From Mycobacterium szulgai (lineage in GTDB: Bacteria; Actinomycetota; Actinomycetes; Mycobacteriales; Mycobacteriaceae): 64,000 nucleotides of DNA. Location: positions 1 through 64,000 of the forward strand of contig NZ_LQPW01000176.1 in assembly GCF_002116635.1 (NCBI RefSeq). The letters are read 5' to 3'. The position numbers were made by a program, and so were the translations under genes. This document shows positions 18,230 to 26,069 of this stretch, piece after piece. The notes below the pieces were generated by a model that did not search any database, was not told the DNA's origin, and saw only the letters and a list, made by a program, of their open reading frames with translations. Position 1 is the first letter of the stretch; each line of letters begins with the position of its first letter.

Positions 18230-18333
18230 TGCCGGCCGCCTCCCGGTATCTCGTGGACTATCGCGTGTGCGCGAGCGCTGGGCCAACCCTAATCGGAGCG
18301 GGCCGACCCCCGGCAGATGGGGCGTGGATGGGA

Positions 18334-18732
18334 TTAGGCGTCGAGCCGCTCTGCGCGGCGCAACTCATCGATCCGGTCCACGACTTCCTGCTGTGCCTGG
18401 GCGGACAATCCCTGGGCCCGGACCGCTATGCGGCGGATGCTGTCCTCACGGCTGGTGGCCAGCCACTGCAGTTCCTTGTCGAGTTTTTCGTAGTAGTCGT
18501 CGTCGGTGAAGTAGGCGGGCTTGATCCGGAAGAAGTTGGCAAGGGCGGCCATGGTCGCTGTGGAGGGGTTCGTACGGTTGCCGGAGCGTAGCTGCGACAG
18601 GTAGGGAGCCGACATCGTGATGCCTTCCGCCTTGAGTGCCGCGATGACCTCCGCGGAGGTGTGCGGCCCTCTCCCTGGTGGATACACCGTGTCAAACAGG
18701 CGGTTAAGGCGAGCAGCGAACGTCGTGCTCAT
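18334..18732 (-). CDS. espR: Nucleoid-associated regulator EspR
   Basis: The 132-residue protein is almost identical to M. tuberculosis EspR (Rv3849), which binds and loops DNA and activates the espACD locus needed for ESX-1 secretion. The helix-turn-helix covers about residues 25-60 (TSAEVIAALKAEGITMSAPYLSQLRSGNRTNPS), and the C-terminal dimerisation helix ends VDRIDELRRAERLDA. The ATG at 18732 gives exactly the known length. A long non-coding leader precedes it and may carry autoregulatory sites. Confidence 0.96.
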   Translation of the reverse strand: MSTTFAARLNRLFDTVYPPGRGPHTSAEVIAALKAEGITMSAPYLSQLRSGNRTNPSTATMAALANFFRIKPAYFTDDDYYEKLDKELQWLATSREDSIRRIAVRAQGLSAQAQQEVVDRIDELRRAERLDA

Positions 18733-19192
18733 CGATATGACCTCCACTGGGCGGTAGCGCGAACACTTGTCTAGTTGTATTTGCTGATCATGGTAGCGAC
18801 AGTTATGTCGCCAACCAAGTGCAAACCTACCCGGATTTGGTACCCGCGTGCCGGGCGGACGGTCGAGACCCCTCCGACGAGCATCCAAACGATTCGGCTA
18901 GGTGTCCACAAAATGAACGGATTTCACAGGTTATCCGCAGAATACACGTCGAGAACGCGCGCGACGACGGGCCCTGGCGGTCACCGCTGAAACACCGCGG
19001 TGGCCTGTGCAGGTCGCACGCACACGACCTCGGGCAACCAGCCGACGGCGCCGATTCGTCAGCAGACTCCTTTGCTGTCTGCCTTTGCTCGGCCGATCTC
19101 TGATGACCTGCGGCGCGCTTCGAAGCTCACCGGGACGGCTCCGGGGACGCCGCTCGGCGAACCCAGAAGGTTCGGCCGCCACCGGTCACCGC
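18733..19192. other. Long leader upstream of espR
   Basis: These 460 bases lie between the end of the UPF0016 gene and the espR start, both on the minus strand. They hold no convincing gene. The notable item is the palindrome at 18796-18811. A short inverted repeat at 19158-19174 (CGAACC and GGTTCG around 5 bases) may be a weak terminator for the UPF0016 transcript. Confidence 0.5.
18796..18811. promoter_or_regulatory. Perfect palindrome upstream of espR
   Basis: GCGACA (18796-18801) and TGTCGC (18806-18811) are perfect inverted arms around GTTA, 64 bases upstream of the espR ATG. Size and placement suit a dimeric regulator site. The regulator is unknown; EspR itself is one candidate. Confidence 0.4.
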
Positions 19193-19900
19193 TCAGGTGG
19201 CATTCGGTGATCTTCCGGCGGCGAATACCGCCGCGCGCCGGCCGCGGCGAGTTTGCGCCACCTTGACCGAGACGGCAGCTGCGATCGTGGCCAGTGCGAC
19301 CGCGGCGGTCACCGCGACGGCAACCCAACGCCACCCCAGCGCGTTGTCGAACAGCATCCACAGCCCGAATTCCAGGAACAGCAAGCTGGCCAGGACATGC
19401 AGCAGGTGCTCGGGGAGCCGCTGGTGCAGCAGCAGTCCGGCTGCGATGGCGAGCCCGTCGGCCAGGATCATGCCCAAGGTGGTGCCCACCCACACGCCGA
19501 CCCAGTCGTGATCGCTGGCCAGGGTGACCGTCGCCAACGTCGTCTTGTCGCTGAGCTCGGCCAGCATGAACGAGGAAACCACGGTGAGCAGCGCGAATCG
19601 GGGTTGGCGGGGAGCCGAGACGTTCTCGTCGGCCGCTGCCCCCTCGCGCCACGTCCAGAGCGCGAAGATAAGAAAAGCGAAGGCGGATACAAACGCCATC
19701 GGCCGGGCCGGCAGGGCGGTGCCTAGAAAGTGTCCGATCGCAACCGAAACCCCGTGCACGGTGACCGAGGCGATCGCCACCCCGGTCAGCACCACCCACC
19801 AGCGGTAGCGCAGCGCGTAAGTCATCGTGAGCAATTGGGACCTGTCGCCGAGTTCGGCCAGGAATACCACTCCGAGGCTCAAGAGTGTGGCGGCGAGCAT
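19193..19900 (-). CDS. UPF0016/GDT1 family cation (Mn/Ca) transporter
   Basis: The 235-residue inner-membrane protein shows two copies of a three-helix unit, each with the family signature E-x-G-D-[KR]-[ST]: ELGDRSQ near residue 16 and ELSDKTT near residue 113. Such proteins (yeast Gdt1, human TMEM165, bacterial MneA) move Mn2+ or Ca2+ out of the cytoplasm. In the second motif Ser replaces Gly. It corresponds in position to Rv3848. The leader carries a yybP-ykoY-type manganese riboswitch, which supports a manganese-export role. Confidence 0.88.
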   Translation of the reverse strand: MLAATLLSLGVVFLAELGDRSQLLTMTYALRYRWWVVLTGVAIASVTVHGVSVAIGHFLGTALPARPMAFVSAFAFLIFALWTWREGAAADENVSAPRQPRFALLTVVSSFMLAELSDKTTLATVTLASDHDWVGVWVGTTLGMILADGLAIAAGLLLHQRLPEHLLHVLASLLFLEFGLWMLFDNALGWRWVAVAVTAAVALATIAAAVSVKVAQTRRGRRAAVFAAGRSPNAT

Positions 19901-19952
19901 ATGGGACGACCTTTCGACACGTATTCGACGACGTCAATCGCCGAACATCGGT

Positions 19953-20042
19953 CGAAGGTCTCACCCACCGTTCGAATAAACGGTTCGCCGGCCGGGCTTT
20001 CGCCAGTATGTCGACACGACGATTGGGGGCTACTCCCCTTCG
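19953..20042 (-). promoter_or_regulatory. yybP-ykoY-type manganese riboswitch
   Basis: Read on the minus strand, the leader of the UPF0016 gene has the hallmarks of this class. The closing stem is CGAAGG (20042-20037) with CCTTCG (19958-19953). The 5' internal loop carries the signature GGGGAGTAGC with its CCCC hairpin, and the 3' side carries GGTGAGACCTTCG. The middle shows CGACATACTGGCG followed by CCGGCCGG and CCGTTTATTCGAACGG hairpins. Class members sense Mn2+ and turn on Mn exporters. It ends about 50 bases before the ATG, leaving room for a ribosome-site or terminator switch. Identified by eye, not by a covariance search. Confidence 0.85.
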
Positions 20043-20128
20043 CTAACGACACCAGGCTAGCGGCCGTATCGGGTGTGCGCCAGAAACCCGCGAAGTTCGG
20101 GTAGCCGTATCAATCGGTTTGAATTTCC

Positions 20129-20662
20129 TTATGCGGCAAGCAGCATCGCCAGAATCGCGGTGTCGGGATGGCTGATCGGGTCCACGCCGACCCGGCTCAC
20201 CATCGACGTGATGGTGCCGTCGGCTTCGGCTTCGACCCACGCGGCCCGGTGCTCCAAGCCCAGGTAGGGCAGTCCCGGCAGCAGGACACACCCGGAGGCG
20301 GCGCCGGTGCATTCCGGCAGCGACGGCATCGTCTCGGAGGGCGGGTGCAGCATCAGCAATGCCGGAGGCTGGTGTTCGGCGAAATATCCTGGCTTGATTG
20401 CGGTTTCGCCGAAGACCGTGCCCTCGGCCAGGACCAGGCCGACGGTGCCCGGCTCGGGTTCGTCGGGCAGCTCCTCGCGAGCACCGAAAACGGTTGTGGT
20501 GGAGAGCAATCCCGGTAACGAGGCGACGCGGACCGCGACCATTAAAAGCTGGGCCCACTCTTTGGTGGAATCGGGCCATCTTCCGGAGATGACAAACCCT
20601 TTAAGCGCACCACGAGCATGAAATGGAGCGACACCTATAGGCCCACTTGATGCTGTATCCAT
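20129..20662 (-). CDS. Conserved hypothetical protein (Rv3847 type)
   Basis: The 177-residue protein is strongly similar, as I recall it, to M. tuberculosis Rv3847, including the start MDTASSGPIGVAPFHARGAL and the end SHPDTAILAMLLAA. It has no signal peptide or clear membrane helix and no motif I can name; hydrophobic and acidic stretches alternate. The ATG at 20662 gives the same length as the M. tuberculosis protein. Between it and the riboswitch is a short gap, so the two face the same way but are separate units. Function unknown. Confidence 0.85.
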   Translation of the reverse strand: MDTASSGPIGVAPFHARGALKGFVISGRWPDSTKEWAQLLMVAVRVASLPGLLSTTTVFGAREELPDEPEPGTVGLVLAEGTVFGETAIKPGYFAEHQPPALLMLHPPSETMPSLPECTGAASGCVLLPGLPYLGLEHRAAWVEAEADGTITSMVSRVGVDPISHPDTAILAMLLAA

Positions 20663-20809
20663 CTCGCTCCTCCGCGAATGCCTCCGTCCGAAATACCGAC
20701 ACTGGTAACGCGAATGATTAAGCATGCGCGCGGTTTCGGCGCCTTGCAACTCGACACGGCTACTGGTGTTCGTATTCACAAAATGCCCGGAGAAACACCC
20801 GGTTAAACG

Positions 20810-20843
20810 CAAGGGCGCCGCGCGATCTCGCACGGCGCCCTTG
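20810..20843 (-). terminator. Hairpin terminator after sodA
   Basis: CAAGGGCGCCG at 20810-20820 pairs perfectly with 20833-20843 (11 bp) around a 12-base loop. It starts 16 bases past the sodA stop in the direction of transcription, so it is the probable end of the abundant sodA message. Confidence 0.8.
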
Positions 20844-20859
20844 CCCTGATGTCGGGGAG

Positions 20860-21483
20860 TCAGCCGAAAATGAGCCCCTGGGTTTTCGAGGTCGCGGCCT
20901 CGTAACGCGATTGCACATCGGCCCAGTTGACGACATTCCAGAATGCTTTGGCGAAATCCACCTTGACATTCTTGTACTGCAGATAGAAGGCGTGTTCCCA
21001 CATGTCGAGCAGCAGTAACGGAACGATGCCGAGGGGGAAGTTGGTCTGGTGGTCGTAGACCTGGAAGATCAGCAGCTTGTTACCCAGTGTGTCCCATCCC
21101 AGTGCCGCCCAGCCCGAACCCTGCACGGTGGTGGCGGCGGCGTGGAACTGCGCACGGAACGTGTCGAATGAACCGAACGCGTCATCGATGGCCGCGGCCA
21201 GCTCGCCCGTTGGCTTGTCACCACCGTTGGGAGACAGATTCTTCCACCAGATGGTGTGATTGACGTGGCCGGCCAAGTTGAACGCCAGGTTCTTTTCGCT
21301 CAGCAAGATCGACGAAAAGTCCTCCTGAGCGCGCGCCTCCTCGAGTTTGGCGACAGCGTCATTGGCGCCCTTGACGTAGGTGGCGTGGTGCTTGCTGTGG
21401 TGAAGCTCGTTGATCTGGCCGGAAATGTGCGGTTCCAGTGCTCCATAGTCCCAGTCCAGATCGGGCAGGGTGTATTCAGCCAC
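20860..21483 (-). CDS. sodA: Iron superoxide dismutase
   Basis: The 207-residue enzyme converts superoxide to oxygen and hydrogen peroxide. The metal ligands are visible at His28, His76, Asp160 and His164 (HH at 28-29, AGHVNH, DMWEH). His145 (VYDHQT) occupies the position where manganese enzymes have Gln, as in the M. tuberculosis iron enzyme (Rv3846). No signal peptide is present; in pathogenic mycobacteria the protein is released with help from SecA2 (family knowledge). Start ATG at 21483 gives the standard length. A strong terminator follows. Confidence 0.97.
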   Translation of the reverse strand: MAEYTLPDLDWDYGALEPHISGQINELHHSKHHATYVKGANDAVAKLEEARAQEDFSSILLSEKNLAFNLAGHVNHTIWWKNLSPNGGDKPTGELAAAIDDAFGSFDTFRAQFHAAATTVQGSGWAALGWDTLGNKLLIFQVYDHQTNFPLGIVPLLLLDMWEHAFYLQYKNVKVDFAKAFWNVVNWADVQSRYEAATSKTQGLIFG

Positions 21484-21644
21484 GGCATTCCTTCCTTGGT
21501 GAACGTTGGTGGTAGTCGGACGCGTCTCTCCCGCGGCTTACGCCGCGCGGCGGGGCTGCCGTCTTCAACCCTGCTCCATGACTGCGCGCGCCGCAAGGAC
21601 GACCACGATGGGTGACCGGCCGCGAGTACCCCGTCGGCCCGGTT

Positions 21645-21800
21645 TCAAGACAACGCGATTACGGCGAGAACCGCCAACAGCGCCAGTGCGATCAGTGCGG
21701 CACGCAAGGCGGCGATCACGTAGGCGTGGTTCCACGCAGGCGAACCGGAACCCGGGTCCGACGGTCTCGTCGACCCCGGACCGTACGAATGCGTGGCCAT
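21645..21800 (-). CDS. Small single-helix membrane protein, 51 residues
   Basis: An ATG at 21800 opens a 51-codon frame. The peptide has a polar N-terminus (MATHSYGPGSTRPSDPGSGS) and one uninterrupted C-terminal helix (about residues 27-50, all Ala, Leu, Ile and Val with one Arg) ending at TGA 21645. A purine stretch, GAAAGG, lies about 6 bases upstream. A perfect palindrome lies 23-39 bases before the start, which suggests its own regulated promoter. It faces the same way as sodA, 161 bases away. I know no named family; small actinobacterial membrane proteins of this kind are common. Confidence 0.5.
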   Translation of the reverse strand: MATHSYGPGSTRPSDPGSGSPAWNHAYVIAALRAALIALALLAVLAVIALS

Positions 21801-21822
21801 GAGGTGCCTTTCGCCTGCACAT

Positions 21823-21839
21823 TCACCTCAGTGAGGTGA
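21823..21839. promoter_or_regulatory. Perfect 8-bp inverted repeat, likely operator
   Basis: TCACCTCA (21823-21830) and TGAGGTGA (21832-21839) mirror each other around a single G. A further half-site GAGGTG occurs at 21801-21806, just before the small membrane-protein gene. The arrangement suits a dimeric repressor; the protein is unknown. Confidence 0.55.
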
Positions 21840-22306
21840 GTCACAATGAAGTCTAGTGCCGCAGATCATATCGCCAAGTCGCGAGGTTGGGAAACCGAAC
21901 GGAATCTCGCATGAGGGCGGGCCAAAATGGGTTGCTTAGCGCGACAATCCATTTCGCTCGGAGTACCCGCGAGGCTGTCGATTGACAGGTGTCGTGATCG
22001 CATCGTTATCCACAGTCGCGGTCTAACCGGGCCGATAGATACGGGTGCCAACGATGCGAAGTCCGCTCAGCGTGTTGTGGATAAAGCTGTGGAAACTGTG
22101 GATAGCCGAAGTAGCTGTGCGGCCCCGCGCTGGTTCGCCGGAGGCCGCCTGCGCCGACTCGGCAAAAAGCGCTCCGCCGACAGGGACTGCTGTTGTGGTA
22201 CCGCACTTGCGCGTTGGGTGCGCCGACTCGTCGTGGTGTTGGCGTGGCTGGTGTTACTCGATGCCGTGGGGCGCCGGCGCATCGTCGCCCCGGTTAGGCT
22301 GGTGCG
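21840..22306. other. Gene-free stretch with DnaA-box-like sequences
   Basis: No convincing gene is found between the palindrome and the GTG at 22307. Local composition is lower in GC than the flanks around 21840-22110. The main content is the group of DnaA-box sequences at 22006-22105. Confidence 0.5.
22006..22105. promoter_or_regulatory. Cluster of DnaA-box-like sequences
   Basis: TTATCCACA occurs on the plus strand at 22006-22014 and in reverse (TGTGGATAA) at 22076-22084, both perfect matches to the classical DnaA box. Two more reverse copies follow with no spacing to speak of: TGTGGAAAC at 22088-22096 (two mismatches) and TGTGGATAG at 22097-22105 (one mismatch). In a genome this GC-rich, such AT-containing 9-mers should rarely cluster. 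Mycobacterial oriC boxes are more often TTGTCCACA, so binding is inference. Confidence 0.5.
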
Positions 22307-23347
22307 GTGATCCAGGTGTGCTCCCAGTGCGGCACTCGGTGGAACGTGCGCGAACGGCAGCGCCAGTGGTGTCCGCGCTGCCGCGGCGCGCTGATGGCCC
22401 CCCTGGCCGACATGCCCCAGGCCGATCCGCGCTGGCGCACTCCGGCTGCCCCGCAGCAGCCGACGGTTCCTGCAGTGCGGATCACCGCACCACGACTGCC
22501 ACCGGGGTTTCGCTGGATAGCCGTGCGGCCCGGCGCCGCGCCGCCACTGCGCTCGGGGCGACGCTCGCGTGGACCCACTCCGCGGTATGCCGTCATTCCC
22601 CGGTGGGGCCTAGGCGATCGCGTCGACCAGGCCGGGCAGGCGGCGGCGCTGGCCGCACCCCCGAAATCAGGTCCATCGGCCGTGACGGTACGCACCATGT
22701 TGTTCGCCACCCTGCTGACGCTGTCCGCGGCGGCACTGGTGTTCGTGGTCCGGTATGTGCTGCTGATCATCAACCGCAACATCTTGCTGCCTTCGTGGGT
22801 GGCCGGCGCGTCGGTCTGGCTGGGATACCTGGTCAGTGTGGCGGCGCTGGTGGCGGTGGGCGCCAGCGCTGTGCTGCTGATCCAGTGGCTGATCGCGCGG
22901 CGGGCCGCCGCTTTGCACCACGCCGGCCTGCCCGAGCCGCGTTCCGTGCGCTCGTTGTGGGCCGGCTGCCTGGTGCCGCTGGCCAACCTGCTCTGGGCGC
23001 CGGTGTACGTCATCGAGCTGGCGAGCATCGAGGACCACCACCGCCGGCTGCAGCGACCGATCGTCGTGTGGTGGCTGGTGTGGGTTCTGAGCAACGCGAT
23101 CTCGATCTTCGCCATCGCGACCAGCTGGGTTTCCGACGCCCAGGGGATCGCCAACAACACCGTCACGATGGTGCTGGCGTACCTGTGCGCGGCGGCTACC
23201 GTCGCCGCCGTCACGCGGGTTTTCGAGGGCTTCGAGCTCAAACCGGTCGAACGCCCGGCCCATCGGTGGCTTGTGGTTCCCGACGACCGGCCAGCCCCGG
23301 CATCTGCCCGTGCGGTTGAGCTGGAGGGGCAGGAACCGGCAGCATAG
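22307..23347 (+). CDS. DUF4328-type membrane protein with zinc ribbon (Rv3843c type)
   Basis: The 346-residue protein begins with a short zinc ribbon, CSQCGTRW to CPRC (Cys5, Cys8, Cys22 and Cys25), then a proline-rich linker to about residue 125. At least six membrane helices follow (starting VRTMLFATLLTLSAAALVFVV). Conserved blocks such as LWAPVYVIELASIEDH are typical of DUF4328 proteins. Start is GTG at 22307. The stop overlaps the possible GTG of glpQ1, so both are probably co-transcribed. Matches Rv3843c by position; function unknown. Confidence 0.85.
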   Translation: MIQVCSQCGTRWNVRERQRQWCPRCRGALMAPLADMPQADPRWRTPAAPQQPTVPAVRITAPRLPPGFRWIAVRPGAAPPLRSGRRSRGPTPRYAVIPRWGLGDRVDQAGQAAALAAPPKSGPSAVTVRTMLFATLLTLSAAALVFVVRYVLLIINRNILLPSWVAGASVWLGYLVSVAALVAVGASAVLLIQWLIARRAAALHHAGLPEPRSVRSLWAGCLVPLANLLWAPVYVIELASIEDHHRRLQRPIVVWWLVWVLSNAISIFAIATSWVSDAQGIANNTVTMVLAYLCAAATVAAVTRVFEGFELKPVERPAHRWLVVPDDRPAPASARAVELEGQEPAA

Positions 23348-23352
23348 TGAAC

Positions 23353-24177
23353 ATGACGCCGGCCGACGAGGTGCTCACCGGGCATCCGTTTGTGGTTGCT
23401 CACCGCGGGGCCTCGGCCGCGCGACCGGAACATACGCTGGCCGCCTACGACCTAGCCCTCAAGGAGGGCGCCGACGGTGTGGAATGCGATGTGCGGCTGA
23501 CGCGCGACGGCCATCTGGTTTGCGTGCACGACCGCCGCCTGGACCGGACCTCGACGGGCGCCGGTTTGGTCAGCACGATGACGCTGGCGCAACTGAGTGA
23601 GCTGGAATACGGGGCGTGGCACGACAGCTGGCGTCCGGACGGCGCTCACGGCGACACCAGTCTGCTGACGTTGGATGCGCTGGTTTCGCTGGTCCTGGAT
23701 TGGCACCGGCCGGTGAAGATCTTCATCGAGACCAAGCACCCGGTCCGGTACGGCTCGCTGGTGGAAAGCAAGCTGCTGGCACTGCTGCACCGCTACGGCA
23801 TCGCCGCGCCGGCGTCCGCCGGCCTGTCCCGGGCGGTCGTCATGTCCTTCTCGGCGGCCGCGGTGTGGCGGATCCGGCGGGCTGCGCCGCTGCTGCCCAC
23901 GGTGCTGCTGGGCAAGAACGCCCGTTACCTGGCCAGCACGGCGGCGACGGCGGTCGGGGCCACCGCGGTCGGGCCCTGGATGCCGGCGTTGCGCGAGTAT
24001 CCACAACTCGTCGACCGCGCCGCTGCCCAGGGCCGGGCGGTGTATTGCTGGGATGTCGACGAATACGAAGACATCGACTTCTGCCGCGAGGTCGGGGTGG
24101 CGTGGATCGCCACTAACCACCCCGGCCGCACCAAGGCCTGGCTGGAAAACGCGCGCGCGGACGAGAGCAGCGGCTGA
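23353..24177 (+). CDS. glpQ1: Glycerophosphodiester phosphodiesterase GlpQ1
   Basis: The 274-residue TIM-barrel enzyme hydrolyses glycerophosphodiesters to glycerol 3-phosphate and an alcohol. The catalytic His and metal ligands are in FVVAHRGASAARPEHT, DGVECDVRLTRDGHLVCVHDRRLDRT and KIFIETKHP. There is no signal peptide, so it probably acts on intracellular lipid-turnover products. The ATG at 23353 gives the M. tuberculosis length (Rv3842c); a GTG at 23347, better spaced from AGGAA at 23331, is a real alternative. Probably an operon with the upstream membrane protein. Confidence 0.93.
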   Translation: MTPADEVLTGHPFVVAHRGASAARPEHTLAAYDLALKEGADGVECDVRLTRDGHLVCVHDRRLDRTSTGAGLVSTMTLAQLSELEYGAWHDSWRPDGAHGDTSLLTLDALVSLVLDWHRPVKIFIETKHPVRYGSLVESKLLALLHRYGIAAPASAGLSRAVVMSFSAAAVWRIRRAAPLLPTVLLGKNARYLASTAATAVGATAVGPWMPALREYPQLVDRAAAQGRAVYCWDVDEYEDIDFCREVGVAWIATNHPGRTKAWLENARADESSG

Positions 24178-24183
24178 TCCCGT

Positions 24184-24729
24184 TTACAGCTGCCCGCCGG
24201 CCGCATGCGGCGCGCCGGAGCCGGCCGGTGCCTTGCCCACCTCGCGAGCCACGAAGTTCTCCAGCTCGAACAGGTTGGACCCGGCCCGATCGGCGACGCG
24301 CACCAGGGTGGACATCAGCGCCACCTCTTCGACCTGCTCCTGCAGGAACCACTGCATGAATTGCTCGCCGAGGAAGTCATTCTCATCGCGGGCCACCGCG
24401 GCCAGCCGGCTCACTTGTTCGGTTACCGTGCGTTCCTGGTCCAGGGCCAGCGCGAGCGCATCGCGGGGCTGGTCGAATTGGTTGCGCACCGGGTCGACGC
24501 CGGGAATTTCGACCCGCACACCGCGGTCGAGCAGATGCTGCACGAGCATCATCGCGTGATTTCTTTCCTCGACCGCCTGACCGTAAAAGTGTTTCGCTAA
24601 CTGTGGCAGATCTTCGCCATCGAAATAAACTGCTATCGCAACATATTGTTGAGCCGCGGTGAATTCATTGAATATTTGTTCTTGAATTAGGGCGTGAAAT
24701 TTTGTTTTAGGTCCGTCGTATTCAGTCAT
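24184..24729 (-). CDS. bfrB: Ferritin BfrB
   Basis: The 181-residue four-helix-bundle protein is the iron-storage ferritin, which assembles into a 24-mer and oxidises Fe2+. Ferroxidase residues are visible in ALIQEQIFNEFTAAQQYVAIAVYFDGEDL, QAVEERNHAMMLVQHLLDRG and the later QFMQWFLQEQVEE. A C-terminal tail (APAGSGAPHAAGGQL) follows helix E, as in M. tuberculosis BfrB (Rv3841), which has the same length. ATG at 24729. Two IdeR-like boxes lie upstream; in M. tuberculosis iron-loaded IdeR activates bfrB through tandem boxes. Confidence 0.96.
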   Translation of the reverse strand: MTEYDGPKTKFHALIQEQIFNEFTAAQQYVAIAVYFDGEDLPQLAKHFYGQAVEERNHAMMLVQHLLDRGVRVEIPGVDPVRNQFDQPRDALALALDQERTVTEQVSRLAAVARDENDFLGEQFMQWFLQEQVEEVALMSTLVRVADRAGSNLFELENFVAREVGKAPAGSGAPHAAGGQL

Positions 24730-24782
24730 GAAACGCAGGCTAGCCCAGGTAGAGGCAGGTCTGCAACGAAGGTATGACTTAG

Positions 24783-24801
24783 TCAGGAAAGCGTTTCCTA
24801 A
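24783..24801. promoter_or_regulatory. IdeR box, bfrB-proximal
   Basis: On the minus strand the site reads TTAGGAAACGCTTTCCTGA and agrees at 13 of 19 positions with the IdeR consensus TTAGGTTAGGCTAACCTAA, being itself a near palindrome. It lies about 55 bases before the bfrB ATG. Confidence 0.6.
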
Positions 24802-24819
24802 CAACCCGGCGCCGACAAA

Positions 24820-24838
24820 TTAGCCGAGGTTTCCCTAA
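24820..24838. promoter_or_regulatory. IdeR box, bfrB-distal
   Basis: On the minus strand it reads TTAGGGAAACCTCGGCTAA, with 12 of 19 consensus matches and intact outer TTAGG and CTAA. It lies 37 bases from the first box, a tandem layout expected for activation of bfrB by IdeR. Confidence 0.5.
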
Positions 24839-24843
24839 GTAAT

Positions 24844-26040
24844 TTATTGCTGCCCGTCGAGCGCGGCGGTTGGCACCGGGTTATCGGAATTCAGCGCTTC
24901 GAACAACTCGCGGGCCGCGTCGCGGTTCCACACCACGACCGATCCGGAGTCGCTTTCGGTGAACTCTCCGATGGGCACGGTCATCGAGACCGGGTGCCCG
25001 TGCAAGGCCCAGCCGAGGCGCGCCAAATCCCAGGCATGGCCACCCTGGTCGACGGTCAATGCCCCGGCGGCCGCCCGCGGCACGGTGTACCAGCGCCACG
25101 GATTGAGCCACACCGCCGGGCTCGCGGCGCGGTGCAGTAGCGCCGACATGAGCTGGCGTTGGTTGATCATCCGGTCCAGGTCTGCCCGCGGTGTGGCCCG
25201 CGTCCGGACGAATCCCAGCGCACCGCGGCCATCCAGCTGCTGGCAGCCGGCGGGCAGATCGATACCGGCGAGCGGGTCGCTGATCGGCTCCGACGGGCAC
25301 ACGGTCACCCCGCCCAGCGCGTCGACCAGGACGGCGAAACCGCTGAAACCCACCTCGGCGTAGTGATCCAGGCGTAGGCCGGTAGCCTGCTCGACCGTCT
25401 GCGCAAGCAACGGCGCGCCGCCCATGGCAAACGCGGCGTTGATCTTGTCGCGGCCATGGCCGGGTATCGGCACATAGGAATCGCGGGGGATCGACACCAA
25501 TGTCGGTGGGGTGCTGGAACCAAAACCCGGTAGATGAACCAGCAGGATGGTGTCGGTGCGACCGTCGCCGATGTCGCCACCGGTGGCTAGTTCCTGTTGC
25601 TGTTCAGCGGTCAGGCCCTGGCGGCTATCGGAGCCGACCAGCAGCCAATTCGTGCCTCGGCCCGATGCCGGCCGATCGGCATAGTCGGTGAGCACCGGCT
25701 GGCGGCGCAAAGAGGTGTCCAGCCACAGCGCCTCACCGAGGATGCCGGCGCTGATCAAGAGAACGACGATCAGCAGACTCAGCGCCAGGATCCGCCCCCA
25801 GCGGCGCTTGCGGCGCTTCTTCGGGACAACCGGACGTGGCGGCGGCATAACCTGGCGTGGCGCTGAAGCAGGCGGTGGCGGGGGAATTGCCGGCGGCGTG
25901 CGGGAACGCAGGGCCCGCCGCGGCACTGTCTCCTCGGGCGCCGGCGGCGGTGTGGTCTCGCGGCGAATCACCTGGGAGGGTTCCGGGCCAGGTGGGATCG
26001 GTCGTCTTGGTCGCCGAAAATCCGGTGACTCGTCGTTCAC
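24844..26040 (-). CDS. LytR-CpsA-Psr (LCP) family envelope ligase
   Basis: The 398-residue protein has a cytoplasmic proline-rich region (residues 1-70), a basic patch KKRRKRRWGR, one membrane helix (about 82-104) and an outside LCP domain. The LCP signatures are present: NWLLVGSDSR, DTILLVHL, LVSIPRDSYVPIPGHGRDKINAAFAMGG and, at the end, GFVRTRATPRADLDRMINQRQLM. Such enzymes transfer polymers such as arabinogalactan onto peptidoglycan. M. tuberculosis Rv3840 at this spot is, as I recall, a much shorter relative; here the domain looks intact. The GTG at 26040 was chosen; the frame continues upstream into Rv3839. Gap to Rv3839 is 29 bases, so an operon is likely. Confidence 0.88.
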   Translation of the reverse strand: MNDESPDFRRPRRPIPPGPEPSQVIRRETTPPPAPEETVPRRALRSRTPPAIPPPPPASAPRQVMPPPRPVVPKKRRKRRWGRILALSLLIVVLLISAGILGEALWLDTSLRRQPVLTDYADRPASGRGTNWLLVGSDSRQGLTAEQQQELATGGDIGDGRTDTILLVHLPGFGSSTPPTLVSIPRDSYVPIPGHGRDKINAAFAMGGAPLLAQTVEQATGLRLDHYAEVGFSGFAVLVDALGGVTVCPSEPISDPLAGIDLPAGCQQLDGRGALGFVRTRATPRADLDRMINQRQLMSALLHRAASPAVWLNPWRWYTVPRAAAGALTVDQGGHAWDLARLGWALHGHPVSMTVPIGEFTESDSGSVVVWNRDAARELFEALNSDNPVPTAALDGQQ

Positions 26041-26069
26041 CCGGATAACGTACGTGCCCGGGCGGCCGG

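Noticed and set aside
22006..22105. This cluster as the chromosomal origin
   Set aside because: No dnaA, dnaN or rpmH genes nearby; flanking genes match a region tens of kilobases from oriC.
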